Source: Treponema sp. (GTDB lineage: Bacteria > Spirochaetota > Spirochaetia > Treponematales > Breznakiellaceae). Taken from it: a stretch of DNA of 15,802 nt. This document shows, piece after piece, positions 1-6,324 of this stretch; position 1 is the stretch's first letter, and every line of letters starts with the position of its first letter. A model generated the notes under the pieces. It searched no databases. It was not told the origin of the DNA and worked only from the letters and a program-made list of their open reading frames with translations. Location of the stretch: assembly GCA_031283505.1 (NCBI GenBank), contig JAITBO010000391.1:1-15802 (forward strand), given 5' to 3'. The position numbers and the translations under genes were made by a program.

Positions 1-12
1 TAATAAAAAACG

Positions 13-43
13 CGGTTTTGCAAGGCTTTAGCCTGAAAAACCG
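13..43. repeat. Intergenic stem-loop upstream of the pgmB-like gene
   Basis: Outer arms CGGTTTT (13-19) and AAAACCG (37-43) are exact reverse complements. Inner arms AGGCT (23-27) and AGCCT (30-34) close a two-base loop, with small asymmetric bulges between the two helices. No T-run follows on the plus strand, so it is not a classical intrinsic terminator in that direction. It may end the gene whose stop could lie at the window edge (TAATAA at 1-6), or act as a leader structure. It resembles the GGTTTTG/CAAAACC-armed hairpins at 2000-2065 and 3195-3231. Confidence 0.5.
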
Positions 44-51
44 TAAGACTT

Positions 52-936
52 GTGAGACAACCAACCGGGTTATCCAACAAGTCTATTATGATTATAAACA
101 AATTGAGGAGGGAAGAAGGGATAGAGGTATTGGAAAACCTGTCCAGGGAATACCTGGAAGGATTACGGTTGAAGATACCGGAAAATCTGGGTAAACTGAT
201 AACAGATGTGAAAGTCCCTGCGGAGGGGATAGAAGTGCTAATGGAGTTGATAGAGTTGGAACAAAAAATGAAACAGGATTTTTTTTTATTGGGTGGCGGA
301 CGCATTCAGGGCGCTATTTTCGATCTTGACGGGGTGCTGGTAGATACGGCGAAGTACCATTACCTTGCCTGGCGGCGTCTTGCCAGGGAACTGGGCTTTG
401 ACTTTAGCGAACATGACAACGAGCGTCTCAAGGGCGTAAGCCGTATGCGTTCTCTGGAGATACTGCTTGAAATTGGCAATTACACGATGAGCGATGCGGA
501 AAAGTTCGAAGCTACGGCCAGGAAGAACGACTGGTATGTCGGTTATTTACGTACTCTGGACGAAAACGCCCTACTTCCCGGTTCCCGGGAGTTCCTGAAA
601 TGTCTTAAAACCGGAGGTGTCAAGATCGCCTTGGGGTCGGCCAGCAAAAATGCCCCCCTCATCCTGGAGCGGCTAGGCGTCACGGGACTCTTTGACGCGG
701 TAATCGACGGCAACGCGGTGAGTAAGGCCAAACCCGACCCGGAGGTTTTTTTGAAAGGGGCGGAGGCCCTGGGCTTATCCCCGGACCTCTGCGTGGTCTT
801 TGAGGACGCCCTTGCCGGCATTGAAGCGGCCCGGGCCGGCGGTATGCGAGTGATCGCCATCGGAAAACCGGAACTGCTCCCCGGCGCGGACCGGTATGTT
901 TCTTCCCTCCAAGATATGCTGTTAACGTACCGGTAA
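52..936 (+). CDS. pgmB: Beta-phosphoglucomutase-like HAD hydrolase with N-terminal extension
   Basis: From residue 88 on this is a typical beta-phosphoglucomutase, the cytosolic enzyme that interconverts beta-glucose 1-phosphate and glucose 6-phosphate, usually downstream of disaccharide phosphorylases. Visible motifs: nucleophile/acid pair in FDLDGVLVDT (D91, D93), the substrate-handling stretch AKYHYLAWRRLA, the cap-domain signature LKGVSRMRSLEILL, GSASKNAP (motif II), KAKPDPEVF (motif III lysine) and FEDALAGIEAA (Mg-binding acids). The preceding ~85 residues are not part of the family. They are predicted helical, AT-rich, contain EGIEVL twice and end at a nine-T run (279-287). No ATG or GTG lies in frame between the T-run and the HAD domain; only TTG at 289 is available. 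The start is therefore uncertain: GTG 52 keeps the full frame, while ATG 88, ATG 241, ATG 268 or TTG 289 are alternatives, none with a convincing ribosome-binding site. Enzyme class is secure; the N-terminus is not. Confidence 0.85.
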   Translation: MRQPTGLSNKSIMIINKLRREEGIEVLENLSREYLEGLRLKIPENLGKLITDVKVPAEGIEVLMELIELEQKMKQDFFLLGGGRIQGAIFDLDGVLVDTAKYHYLAWRRLARELGFDFSEHDNERLKGVSRMRSLEILLEIGNYTMSDAEKFEATARKNDWYVGYLRTLDENALLPGSREFLKCLKTGGVKIALGSASKNAPLILERLGVTGLFDAVIDGNAVSKAKPDPEVFLKGAEALGLSPDLCVVFEDALAGIEAARAGGMRVIAIGKPELLPGADRYVSSLQDMLLTYR

Positions 937-1140
937 TTTAACAAATCACCCATAATTGCCATGCACGAGGGCATAGAAGATGTAATTCCCTTCTATAATA
1001 AATGAGCAAAATTTTCTGATTAAACAGTTCCTCACTTATCGAACATAAACGCTTGTTTTCCTTTATGTGTCTTCCTCTCGCCTTTATCCTATCATAGCCC
1101 GCTCTGTATTTCAACCTTTTCTAACAGTGTCTAATAATAA

Positions 1141-1170
1141 AAACTCGTGTATCTCCGTGGTTAAAATTTC
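1141..1170 (-). repeat. ACCACGGAG-type intergenic repeat motif, copy 1
   Basis: Read on the minus strand, this segment gives AACCACGGAGATACACGAG followed by a T-rich tail. A near copy, AACCACGGAGTTTCACGG with a similar T-rich tail, lies on the plus strand at about 11398-11420. Similar ACCACGGAG-NNN-CACGGAG strings are familiar intergenic motifs in unrelated bacteria, often beside GxxExxY-type genes. That background is from memory; only the two copies in this window are observed. Confidence 0.45.
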
Positions 1171-1222
1171 TATGCGTTTATCCTGTATACATAGTTTTTT
1201 CGACAAATTCCCTTCTTTCCTC

Positions 1223-1251
1223 TTGATCGCTTTGGCATCCCGCATTATGGT
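1223..1251 (+). promoter_or_regulatory. Candidate coaD promoter
   Basis: TTGATC (1223-1228) and TATGGT (1246-1251) are separated by exactly 17 bases. The -10 hexamer ends nine bases before the coaD ATG, so transcription would start within a few bases of the start codon. No purine-rich ribosome-binding site lies in the intervening bases. The match to consensus is moderate, so this is a proposal only. Confidence 0.4.
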
Positions 1252-1260
1252 TACTAAACC

Positions 1261-1743
1261 ATGTTGAAAGCTATATTCCCCGGATCTTTTGATCCCCCGA
1301 CATTCGGGCACGTCAACATCATAGAGCGGGCAAGCTCCTTTTTTGAGGAATTGGTGGTGGTGGTTGCCGAAAACCGAGAGAAAAAGCGTCTTTTTTCCCC
1401 GGAAGAGCGGATCGCCATGTTGAAGGAACTGACAAAATCCTGGCGGAACATAACCGTGGCCCTCTGGGATTCCCTGATTGTGGACTATATGAAGCTCCAC
1501 GGTATACGCCTCATGATCCGGGGGGTCCGGGGGGTGAACGATTTCGCCTACGAGTTTGAGCTTTCCATGATGAACAAAGCCCTGGATTCCCGGATAGAGA
1601 CCATATTCATGACCACCGACCCCAAATATTTTGTCCTCCGTTCCTCGTCAATCAGGGAACTGGCCTCTTTCCATGGGGACGTTTCCGCCATGGTCCCCCC
1701 GCTGGTTGCGGAGGCCTTGAAAGCCAAGTATAATCAATCTTGA
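1261..1743 (+). CDS. coaD: Phosphopantetheine adenylyltransferase
   Basis: CoaD transfers AMP from ATP to 4'-phosphopantetheine to make dephospho-CoA, the penultimate step of CoA synthesis in the cytosol. The 160-residue length is normal for the family. The nucleotidyltransferase motif GSFDPPTFGHVNII lies at residues 8-21 with its T/HxGH-type element. The family block RGVRGVNDFAYEFELSMMN is in the middle, and SSSIRELASFHGDVSAMVP near the C-terminus matches the conserved ISSSxVRE...GxV region. ATG 1261 is the only start that gives the normal N-terminus, yet it has no Shine-Dalgarno sequence, fitting a leaderless or nearly leaderless transcript. CoA made here feeds the phosphopantetheine arm of the acyl carrier protein encoded just downstream. 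Confidence 0.95.
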   Translation: MLKAIFPGSFDPPTFGHVNIIERASSFFEELVVVVAENREKKRLFSPEERIAMLKELTKSWRNITVALWDSLIVDYMKLHGIRLMIRGVRGVNDFAYEFELSMMNKALDSRIETIFMTTDPKYFVLRSSSIRELASFHGDVSAMVPPLVAEALKAKYNQS

Positions 1744-1768
1744 CAAATTTATGGATTTTTGTTAGATT
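1740..1768 (+). promoter_or_regulatory. Strong sigma-70-type promoter for rpmF
   Basis: A perfect TTGACA (1740-1745) overlaps the coaD stop codon. A 17-base AT-rich spacer leads to TAGATT (1763-1768). Transcription should start near 1775, leaving a leader of about 34 bases with a GTGAGG ribosome-binding site at 1797-1802 before the rpmF ATG. A strong separate promoter fits a ribosomal-protein and acyl-carrier-protein transcript. Confidence 0.7.
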
Positions 1769-1808
1769 GATTTAGTTTATGGGAATTTTAGTTGAAGTGA
1801 GGTTTTAA

Positions 1809-1997
1809 ATGGCTGTACCCAGAGCAAAGACGTCGAAGGCCAGGACCCGGCGCAGGCAATCCATTAATATGAAACTTACCGCGCCGAACATGATTGAATG
1901 CGGTACCTGCGGGAACCAAGTTTTGCTCCACCGTGTATGTCCTAAATGCGGTTTTTACCGGGGCAAACAAATCATTAACCCCGAATCAAAAGTGTAA
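1809..1997 (+). CDS. rpmF: 50S ribosomal protein L32 (bL32)
   Basis: bL32 is a small basic protein of the large ribosomal subunit. The 62 residues begin with the family's MAVPRAKTSKARTRRR and carry four cysteines as CxxC (C31, C34) and CxxC (C44, C47). This is therefore the zinc-binding form and not the cysteine-free paralogue used under zinc limitation. ATG 1809 follows GTGAGG at 1797-1802. The gene lies between coaD and acpP; rpmF next to fatty-acid genes is a common bacterial arrangement, here reduced to acpP alone. Confidence 0.97.
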   Translation: MAVPRAKTSKARTRRRQSINMKLTAPNMIECGTCGNQVLLHRVCPKCGFYRGKQIINPESKV

Positions 1998-1999
1998 AG

Positions 2000-2065
2000 G
2001 CAAAAACGAGCCTTTAAGCCGTTTTTGCAAAGCCGGTTTCAAAACCAGCCGGGTTTTGAAACCGG
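2000..2065 (+). repeat. Two tandem perfect hairpins in the rpmF-acpP spacer
   Basis: Hairpin A pairs GCAAAAACG (2000-2008) with CGTTTTTGC (2020-2028) around an 11-base loop. Hairpin B pairs CCGGTTTCAAAACC (2033-2046) with GGTTTTGAAACCGG (2052-2065), a perfect 14-bp stem with the five-base loop AGCCG. Neither is followed by a T-run, and acpP's ribosome-binding site begins only 14 bases after hairpin B. Possible roles are partial termination, 3'-end protection of the rpmF message, RNase III cleavage, or a dispersed palindromic repeat. Confidence 0.7.
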
Positions 2066-2092
2066 TTCGATTAACATTGAGGAGTTTTTGTC

Positions 2093-2347
2093 ATGGATGA
2101 ATTGTTAAACGATGAGCTTTTCAAAAAGATGAAAAAGCTGATTGCCGATAAACTGGAAATTGACGAAGGAAAGATAACCCCAGACGCTTCCTTCCGCCAG
2201 GATCTCGGCGCCGACAGTCTGGACACTTATGAGTTGGTCTACGCCATAGAGGAGGAAATGGGCATATCCATTCCCGATGAGAAGGCCAATGAGTTTGAAA
2301 CCGTCCGGGATGCCTACAACTATATTAAAGAATCCCAGCAAAAGTAA
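2093..2347 (+). CDS. acpP: Acyl carrier protein
   Basis: AcpP carries growing fatty acyl chains on a 4'-phosphopantetheine arm during type II fatty acid synthesis in the cytosol. The 84-residue acidic protein has the attachment site GADSLDTYELV with the modified serine at S42, followed by the usual acidic helix AIEEEMGISIPDE. Its start is supported by GAGGAG (2079-2084) eight bases upstream. The last codons overlap the probable start of rnc, suggesting translational coupling. One small departure from the most common form is Tyr at the position usually held by Val in DSLDTVEL. Confidence 0.96.
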   Translation: MDELLNDELFKKMKKLIADKLEIDEGKITPDASFRQDLGADSLDTYELVYAIEEEMGISIPDEKANEFETVRDAYNYIKESQQK

Positions 2348-3083
2348 CGGCGGCGGTCAAGGACCGGTTCAACAGCCGGATTCCGGGCGGAAAAAAGACT
2401 TAATTGCCTTTCAGAAAACCGCAGGAATCCGGTTTAAAAATTTGGCGTTTTTGAACTGTTCCTTTATGCATCGTTCCGTTTCCAACGAATCCGGTTACAA
2501 GGAAAACAACGAACGCCTCGAATTCCTGGGGGACGCCGTTCTTGGCGCGGTTGCCGCAGATCTGCTTTATAAAGAGCTGGCCGGCAGACCCGAAGGTGAA
2601 CTTGCCAAAATAAAGTCCGTAGTGGTTTCGGAAGACATCCTTTCCGGGGTTGCCAGAGAGCTTCAAATTGACGGACTCCTCCTTCTCGGCAAGGGAGAAG
2701 ACCTTTCCGGTGGCCGGCAAAAAAGCGCCATCCTCGCGGACGCCATGGAAGCCCTGATAGGAGCCCTGTACCTCGACTCAGGGTATAAGGCGGCTTTCAC
2801 CTTCGTAAGCCGCTGGATGGGACCGGAGATACACCGGGTTCTGGACAACCGGCACCACCGGGACTACAAGTCCCTTCTCCAGGAATTTACCCAGTGTATG
2901 TACCGGAATTACCCCATTTACCGTCTCATCAAGCGGAGCGGACCGGATCATAATCGCCTGTTCTGGATAGATGTCAGGGTAAACGATCAAACCTTTGGTC
3001 CGGGCATGGGAAAAAACAAGAAAAGCGCCGAACAGGAAGCCGCCAGGATGGCCTACGAACACCTGGCCGGGGAAGGTGGTTGA
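2310..3083 (+). CDS. rnc: Ribonuclease III
   Basis: RNase III cuts double-stranded RNA and matures rRNA precursors and some mRNAs. The endonuclease signature NNERLEFLGDAVLG lies at residues 66-79 counted from this start, with the Mg-binding pair completed by DAMEALIGA (D144, E147). A double-stranded-RNA-binding domain follows, from about DYKSLLQEF to the end, including GKNKKSAEQEAARMA. The start is ambiguous. The frame is open from ATG 2277 (268 aa), with ATG 2289 and ATG 2310 also available, all inside acpP, and no canonical start occurs after the acpP stop until Met inside the catalytic domain. I choose ATG 2310 (257 aa) because it has the shortest overlap (38 bases). No clear ribosome-binding site is seen, so coupling to acpP translation is likely. 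Confidence 0.93.
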   Translation: MPTTILKNPSKSNGGGQGPVQQPDSGRKKDLIAFQKTAGIRFKNLAFLNCSFMHRSVSNESGYKENNERLEFLGDAVLGAVAADLLYKELAGRPEGELAKIKSVVVSEDILSGVARELQIDGLLLLGKGEDLSGGRQKSAILADAMEALIGALYLDSGYKAAFTFVSRWMGPEIHRVLDNRHHRDYKSLLQEFTQCMYRNYPIYRLIKRSGPDHNRLFWIDVRVNDQTFGPGMGKNKKSAEQEAARMAYEHLAGEGG

Positions 3084-3139
3084 CGGCGATCCCTCCCCGG
3101 ACACAGTTACGCTTGTGGATTTTTTTGAATTTGGGCGCA

Positions 3140-3178
3140 TCCGGCGCTTTCAGACCCGGAGGGTCTGAAAGCGCCGGA
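3140..3178. terminator. 18-bp perfect hairpin between convergent rnc and cca
   Basis: TCCGGCGCTTTCAGACCC (3140-3157) is the exact reverse complement of 3161-3178, with only GGA between. Lying between two converging genes, it could stop transcripts from both sides. No strong T-run follows on either strand, so it may act with the second hairpin or as a repeat element. The sequence itself is unambiguous; the terminator role is inferred. Confidence 0.65.
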
Positions 3179-3194
3179 CCGGGCTATCCGCTAT

Positions 3195-3231
3195 AATAGG
3201 TTTTGCCGGACTTCGCCCGGCAAAACCTATT
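3195..3231. terminator. 15-bp perfect hairpin between convergent rnc and cca
   Basis: AATAGGTTTTGCCGG (3195-3209) pairs exactly with CCGGCAAAACCTATT (3217-3231) around the seven-base loop ACTTCGC. It stands 16 bases after the larger hairpin. Read on either strand, the stem ends in TATT or similar, giving only a weak T-tract. Its GGTTTTG/CAAAACC arms recall the hairpin at 2033-2065. Confidence 0.6.
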
Positions 3232-3317
3232 CCGCTTCTATCCCTTGCGCTGTTTCGTCTTAGGGACAGGCCCCTCTTTTCAGGGAAAACCCGCATTTTT
3301 ATGGCCCCCCGAATACG

Positions 3318-4691
3318 TCACCCGGAGGGAGATTCGCCGCCCTTAAAAGCCTCCGCGTAATTGGCGGCGATCTCCAGAAGTTTTTCCTTTGTATTGAGGG
3401 CCGGATCGTCCAGTACGGCCTCCAGAAGTTCCTTCAGGACGATTCCCAGACGGGGTCCGGGTTTGACACCGAGAGCCATAAGGTCTCTGCCGGAAACGGC
3501 GAGGTCCTTGAGGGAAAAGGCCCGGCTTTGGGCCAGGACCGCTTCCACCCGGTTCATCAGGGGAAGGAGCAAAACAGGGGAAGGGGCTATGCCGGCAGTA
3601 CCGAAGGCATCGGCGTGGCGCAGGGCGTAGAGGTCTTCCAGGTTTTCCTCCCCGGCCCGGATGACGAAGCGCCGCACTGCCGCGTCCGTCCAGGTGTCGT
3701 CATAAAAAAACATATGTTCCTCTACAAGATGGACCACGGCGCCGGTTACGGCGCCAGGGTAACGGTAAGCCCTCATGATGTTCCCGGCCAGCCGGGCGGA
3801 TTCTTTTTCGTGGTTGTAGAAGGTCCAGACACCGCCGTTCAGCTTCCGGGTACGGGGTTTTCCTATGTCGTGGAACAGGGCCGCCAGGGTGACCCGGAGT
3901 GGAAACCCCTTTGCGGCGGCATAGTCGCAGGCCAAAAGGGAATGGTCCAGTACGTCAAAACGGTGGTATCCCTTTTGCTCAATTCCCCGGCAGGCCGCCA
4001 GATCCGGAAGAAGGAGGGTAAGGAGGCCGGTCTTCTCCATGGGAAGAAAAGCTGAGGAGGGCCTGGGAGACACAAGGATTTTGTCCAGTTCGTCCCGAAC
4101 CCGTTCGGGGGAGACCTTAGCCGTGGTACCCAGGGCGCCGGTAATGGCGGCCAGGGCGGCCCCGTCAACGACGAATCCCAGTTGGGCGGCAAAACGCAGG
4201 GCCCGCAGGGGCCGCAGCCCGTCTTCGTTGAAACGTTCCCCGGCCTGGCCCACACAGCGGATGATCCCCCGCCTGATGTCTTCCGCCCCTCCAAAGGGGT
4301 CCACCAGGCGGCCACCGGGGAGTTCCTGAGCCATGGCGTTCATGGTGAAGTCCCGGCGGGAAAGGTCCTCCTCGATGGCGGTGGCGTATTCCACCCTGCC
4401 GGGCCGCCTGCCGTCGGTGTAGTCCGACTCGGTGCGGAAGGTAGTCGTTTCCAGGGAATTTCCCTTGTAGAGGATCGTCACGGTCCCGTGTTTGATCCCC
4501 GTGGGGATGACTTTTTTGAAAAGGGAGATCACTTCTTCGGGCCGGGCGTCGGTAGCCAGGTCCCAGTCGTGAGCTTTTTTCCCCCTCAGAATGTCCCTGA
4601 CCGCGCCCCCCACAAGGAACACCTGCTTCCCGTTCCGGTTAAATATTCCGGCCACTTCCTTTAATATTGGATAAATTCCCGCGTTGCCCAT
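3318..4691 (-). CDS. cca: CCA-adding tRNA nucleotidyltransferase with HD domain
   Basis: This enzyme adds or repairs the 3' CCA end of tRNAs. The 457-residue protein has the nucleotidyltransferase head LVGGAVRDILRG (residues 27-36) and the metal-binding D42-x-D44 in HDWDLAT. Next come the RRDFTMNAMA block (112-121) and PLRALRFAAQLGF (from 161) of the class II polymerase-beta superfamily. A central HD phosphohydrolase-type domain follows, with H250, HD at 274-275 and H294. The open frame continues upstream to 4994, but that part is antisense to thiN and lacks family similarity; MGNAGIYPILKEVAG starting at 4691 gives the normal N-terminus. There is no Shine-Dalgarno before it, and a TATAGT box sits 12 bases upstream. 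A poly(A) polymerase of the same superfamily is the main alternative. Confidence 0.9.
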   Translation of the reverse strand: MGNAGIYPILKEVAGIFNRNGKQVFLVGGAVRDILRGKKAHDWDLATDARPEEVISLFKKVIPTGIKHGTVTILYKGNSLETTTFRTESDYTDGRRPGRVEYATAIEEDLSRRDFTMNAMAQELPGGRLVDPFGGAEDIRRGIIRCVGQAGERFNEDGLRPLRALRFAAQLGFVVDGAALAAITGALGTTAKVSPERVRDELDKILVSPRPSSAFLPMEKTGLLTLLLPDLAACRGIEQKGYHRFDVLDHSLLACDYAAAKGFPLRVTLAALFHDIGKPRTRKLNGGVWTFYNHEKESARLAGNIMRAYRYPGAVTGAVVHLVEEHMFFYDDTWTDAAVRRFVIRAGEENLEDLYALRHADAFGTAGIAPSPVLLLPLMNRVEAVLAQSRAFSLKDLAVSGRDLMALGVKPGPRLGIVLKELLEAVLDDPALNTKEKLLEIAANYAEAFKGGESPSG

Positions 4692-4712
4692 CAAGAGCCA
4701 GTATACTATAAT
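4684..4712 (+). promoter_or_regulatory. thiN-folD promoter overlapping the cca start
   Basis: TTGCCC (4684-4689), a 17-base spacer and a perfect TATAAT (4707-4712) point rightward. Transcription should begin near 4719, giving a short leader to the thiN TTG at 4756. The same bases contain the first codons of cca on the other strand and a leftward TATAGT (4709-4704), so the two divergent promoters overlap and may compete for RNA polymerase. Confidence 0.6.
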
Positions 4713-4755
4713 GAAGAACCTAAAAAAAGGCGTTTTCGCCGTTTGGGAGGCATCA

Positions 4756-5421
4756 TTGCGGGGAATCGCGTTTATAGGAGGGGAAGGACCGTCCCCCAAA
4801 AGGAGTCGGATCCTCTCCGGGGGAGCGGCTCTCATTGCCGCCGCCGACTCGGGGCTTATGGTCGCCGAAGACGCGGGCGTTGCGGTACACTTCATCATCG
4901 GGGACATGGATTCCCTGGATGATCCGGGCAGGCTGGAAAAGTACCCCCCCAGCCGAGTCTTCCGGTATCCCCGGGATAAGGACGATACGGACACGGAACT
5001 GGTCCTGCGCCTCCTCTGGGACCGGGGATGTGACGAGATCTGGCTTATAGGCGGCGGCGGCGGCAGGACGGATCACCTTCTGGCCATCCGATCCCTCTTT
5101 GAGCGGGACAGAAAACCTGACCGGTGGGTCACTTCCCGGGAAGACATTTTCCGCCTAGGGGAGGGGGCCGCCTTTTCCCCGCCGGAAGATCTGCGGGAAG
5201 TCCTGCGGCCTGACGGCATATCGGTCTTTCCTCTGGGAACCGGACCTTGGCAGGCCGAAAGCCGGGGACTCAAGTGGCCCCTTGGCGGCCTCCCCTGGGA
5301 CCGGGGTTTTTTCGGCCTCAGCAACGAGGCGGCGGGGGGAGATTTTGAGATCCGGGTACTCCGGGGACAGTTTTTGGTGGTGACGGCACGGGAGGATGAA
5401 GATGGCGGCGGTTGTAGTTGA
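4756..5421 (+). CDS. thiN: Thiamine pyrophosphokinase
   Basis: ThiN transfers pyrophosphate from ATP to thiamine, making the cofactor thiamine diphosphate. Motifs counted from the chosen start are GGEGPS (8-13), AADSG (29-33), the acidic catalytic GDMDS (49-53), KDDTDTE (75-81) and GGGGGRTDH (99-107). A C-terminal thiamine-binding domain contains GLKWPLGG and GLSNEA. The start is TTG 4756, supported by GGGAGG at 4745-4750 with five-base spacing and by agreement with the family N-terminus (RGIAFIGGEGPS). Upstream in-frame starts (TTG 4684, ATG 4711) fall inside or at the promoter's -10 region and have no ribosome-binding site. The 3' end overlaps folD by 20 bases, indicating a thiN-folD operon. 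Confidence 0.9.
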   Translation: MRGIAFIGGEGPSPKRSRILSGGAALIAAADSGLMVAEDAGVAVHFIIGDMDSLDDPGRLEKYPPSRVFRYPRDKDDTDTELVLRLLWDRGCDEIWLIGGGGGRTDHLLAIRSLFERDRKPDRWVTSREDIFRLGEGAAFSPPEDLREVLRPDGISVFPLGTGPWQAESRGLKWPLGGLPWDRGFFGLSNEAAGGDFEIRVLRGQFLVVTAREDEDGGGCS

Positions 5422-6298
5422 CGGAAAAGCGGCGGCCCAAAAAATCAGGGAAGAGGTTCGGGAGCGGGTCCGAATTCTCCGGGAAAAGGGGCTCATCCCT
5501 TGTCTGGGGGTCATCCTTGTCGGAGAGGACCCGGCGAGCCTCTCCTACGTGACCGCCAAGGAAAAAGCCCTGGAGGAGGCGGGCATGGCAAGCCGGGACC
5601 TGAGGCTCCCCGGAGATACCGGCGAAGATACGCTTCTTGCCCATATCGCCGGTCTGAACAAGGACCCGGCGGTCCACGGTATCCTGGTCCAACTGCCCCT
5701 GCCTGCCCATATACGGGAAGACCGGGTGATCACCGCCATAGATCCCCAAAAGGACGTGGACGGCTTTCACCCGATTTCGGCGGGGAACCTGGCATTGGGA
5801 AAACCCGGCTTTGTGCCCTGTACTCCCCAAGGAGTGGCGGCCCTGCTCCGGGAGATGAAGGTCCCCATAGCCGGGGCCCATGTGGTGGTGGTAGGCCGGT
5901 CCAATATCGTGGGGAAGCCCCTGGTGAACCTGCTCTCCCGCCGGGAATTCAACGCCACGGTGACCCTGTGCCATACGGGTACCAGGAACCTGGCGGGGTA
6001 TACCCGGCAAGCGGACATCCTCATTGCCGCTGCGGGAAAGGCGGGCCTTATCACGGCGGACATGATCCGTGAGGGGGCGGTGGTCATAGACGTGGGGGTA
6101 AACCGCGTACCAGACCCGGCGGCGAAAAAGGGGTACCGTCTTAAAGGGGATGTGGATTTTGAAGGGGCGGCAAAACGGGCTTCGGTCATCACTCCCGTAC
6201 CCGGCGGGGTCGGCCCCATGACTATCGTCATGCTCCTGCGAAACCTGGCGCAGGCGGCGGAGGACGGGGCAAAACTTGATGATAGTCCTGTCCGGTAA
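5402..6298 (+). CDS. folD: Bifunctional methylenetetrahydrofolate dehydrogenase/cyclohydrolase
   Basis: FolD oxidises 5,10-methylene-tetrahydrofolate with NADP and hydrolyses the product to 10-formyl-tetrahydrofolate, a central step of one-carbon metabolism. The 298-residue length is standard. Active-site lysine K53 lies in SYVTAKEKA. Further family blocks are VQLPLP (Q97), QKDVDGFHP (116-124), PCTPQG, the nucleotide-binding VVVGRSNIVGKPL and the C-terminal ITPVPGGVGPMT. Of two close ATGs (5396, 5402) the second is preferred, because the GGAGG at 5391-5395 abuts the first but sits six bases before the second. In acetogenic or homoacetate-consuming spirochaetes FolD also serves the methyl branch of the Wood-Ljungdahl pathway, but nothing here shows that role. 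Confidence 0.96.
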   Translation: MAAVVVDGKAAAQKIREEVRERVRILREKGLIPCLGVILVGEDPASLSYVTAKEKALEEAGMASRDLRLPGDTGEDTLLAHIAGLNKDPAVHGILVQLPLPAHIREDRVITAIDPQKDVDGFHPISAGNLALGKPGFVPCTPQGVAALLREMKVPIAGAHVVVVGRSNIVGKPLVNLLSRREFNATVTLCHTGTRNLAGYTRQADILIAAAGKAGLITADMIREGAVVIDVGVNRVPDPAAKKGYRLKGDVDFEGAAKRASVITPVPGGVGPMTIVMLLRNLAQAAEDGAKLDDSPVR

Positions 6299-6305
6299 GT
6301 ATAAT
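6276..6305 (+). promoter_or_regulatory. Candidate promoter for the membrane protein-miaB-lapA genes
   Basis: TTGATG (6276-6281) inside the end of folD and a perfect TATAAT (6300-6305) just after its stop are separated by 18 bases. The predicted start near 6312 would place the GAGAGGAGG ribosome-binding site (6311-6319) at the extreme 5' end of the message. It could let this gene set be expressed independently of thiN-folD. Confidence 0.55.
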
Positions 6306-6324
6306 TGAAAGAGAGGAGGAATTT

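Larger units (their letters stand above)
937..1260. other. Gene-free AT-rich spacer
   Basis: I find no convincing gene here. The short open frames lack ribosome-binding sites and recognisable protein features. The spacer holds a dispersed-repeat-like motif at about 1141-1170 (its reverse complement contains AACCACGGAG) and a candidate coaD promoter at its right end. The base composition is clearly more AT-rich than the genes on either side. Confidence 0.6.

Noticed and set aside
1067..1267. A 66-codon frame in the pgmB-coaD gap
   Set aside because: It has no ribosome-binding site, contains the dispersed repeat motif, overlaps the coaD start and shows no protein-family features.
4692..4994. 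N-terminal extension of the CCA enzyme frame
   Set aside because: These 101 codons are antisense to thiN, of unusual serine/proline composition, and absent from the family; the normal N-terminus starts at 4691.
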